The notes below the pieces were generated by a model. The model was not told the origin of the DNA. It made no database searches and saw only the letters and a program-made list of their open reading frames with translations. Made by a program: the position numbers and the translations under genes. A DNA stretch of 5,911 nt from NCBI GenBank assembly GCA_047619485.1, contig JBLHKE010000503.1:1-5911 (forward strand). Direction: 5' to 3'. Below are positions 5,483-5,911 of this stretch, piece after piece (position 1 is the stretch's first letter; every line of letters begins with the position of its first letter). The stretch comes from JBLHKE01 sp047619485. GTDB lineage: Bacteria > Verrucomicrobiota > Verrucomicrobiia > Verrucomicrobiales > DEV007.

Positions 5483-5911
5483 TCACTTGGACGCGCTGGC
5501 CACCGCTTGGGCTGCGGAGCCGATGATGCCGGCTTCGTTGCCAAATTTGGCAGGGATGAGCTGGATGCTCTCTGCTAGGACGGGCGAGAGGACTTGTTGG
5601 AGTTTCGCTCTGAGGGGATCAAAGAGGACATCGCCTGCCTTGGCGACGCCGCCGCCGATGACGATCGCCTCGGGGTTGAGGAGCCAGATGGAGTTGCCGA
5701 TGGCGATGCCTAGCCAGTCGGCGATATCTTTCCAGGCTTGAGTGGCGATTTCGTCGTCGGCTTCGGCGAGGGACTTAGGGCTGCAGTCTGCGTCGTCTTT
5801 TTTGATGCCTGCTTCTAAGTAGAGTGCTTTGGCGTGCTCAGCGATCTGGCGGTTGCCGACAAATTTCTCAATGATGCCCTCCTTGTTGGGCTTGTTCGCG
5901 TCGATGGTTGT
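5483..5911 (-). CDS. ROK-family sugar kinase or regulator, C-terminal part (5' end outside the window)
   Basis: The last 142 codons of a minus-strand gene that enters from the right edge and ends at TGA 5483-5485. ROK proteins are ATP-dependent sugar kinases (glucokinase, fructokinase, N-acetylsugar kinases) or sugar-responsive repressors. The fragment shows the typical C-terminal half: a helical part with WKDIADWLGIAIGNSIWLLN, then PEAIVIGGGVAKAGDVLFDP, the ATP-site glycine motif, and a closing NEAGIIGSAAQA. Near the start, EGIIEKFVGNRQIAEHA aligns by eye with the segment just after the ROK zinc motif (CxCGxxGCxE), but none of the motif cysteines are seen there. The substrate cannot be decided, because the sugar-binding and ATP-binding residues of the first half lie outside the window; a glucokinase-like enzyme is the simplest guess. 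The gene converges on tRNA-Pro. Confidence 0.88.
   Translation of the reverse strand, partial: TTIDANKPNKEGIIEKFVGNRQIAEHAKALYLEAGIKKDDADCSPKSLAEADDEIATQAWKDIADWLGIAIGNSIWLLNPEAIVIGGGVAKAGDVLFDPLRAKLQQVLSPVLAESIQLIPAKFGNEAGIIGSAAQAVASASK

Overview
This looks like chromosomal DNA of a Gram-negative bacterium, most likely a member of Verrucomicrobiota (inference). The clues are a short PEP-CTERM (exosortase-sorted) protein, an OmpP1/FadL-type outer-membrane porin locus, and a threonyl-tRNA synthetase that lacks the N-terminal TGS domain. Composition is moderately GC-rich and Shine-Dalgarno sequences are weak or absent. No search could be run, so the lineage call rests on recognised protein features only.

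The left half (about 1-3298) is a region of gene decay around one intact gene. A FadL-family transporter (minus strand, 1518 down to 207) is broken twice: a +1 frameshift in a G4 run at 1050-1053 and an in-frame amber codon at 861-863. Divergent from it is an intact PEP-CTERM protein gene (1630-2262, plus). Converging on that gene is a Fic-domain fragment (minus, 2282 to about 2710) with a complete HxFxDGNGRxxR motif but no N-terminal Fic region and no C-terminal end. Next come a possible insertion-sequence end (about 2714-2797), a 46-codon protein tail of unknown family (2831-2970, minus), and an apparently non-coding stretch up to 3298 with several hairpins and an imperfect direct repeat.

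The right half (3299-5911) is core genome. thrS (minus, 3299-5185) encodes a ThrRS with intact editing, catalytic and anticodon-binding regions but no TGS domain. It diverges from tRNA-Pro(UGG) (plus, 5321-5398, CCA encoded). The tRNA is enclosed by a 15-bp imperfect inverted repeat that pairs its leader with its own CCA end and trailer and is followed directly by seven T. The right edge holds the C-terminal 142 residues of a ROK-family sugar kinase or regulator (minus).

The genes do not form a shared pathway: thrS and tRNA-Pro serve translation, the ROK protein sugar metabolism, and the PEP-CTERM protein the cell surface. I see no CRISPR array, no toxin-antitoxin pair, no complete mobile element and no evident new multi-gene system. 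The observations most worth checking are the stem around tRNA-Pro, the doubly broken porin gene and the remnant-rich interval between the PEP-CTERM gene and thrS.
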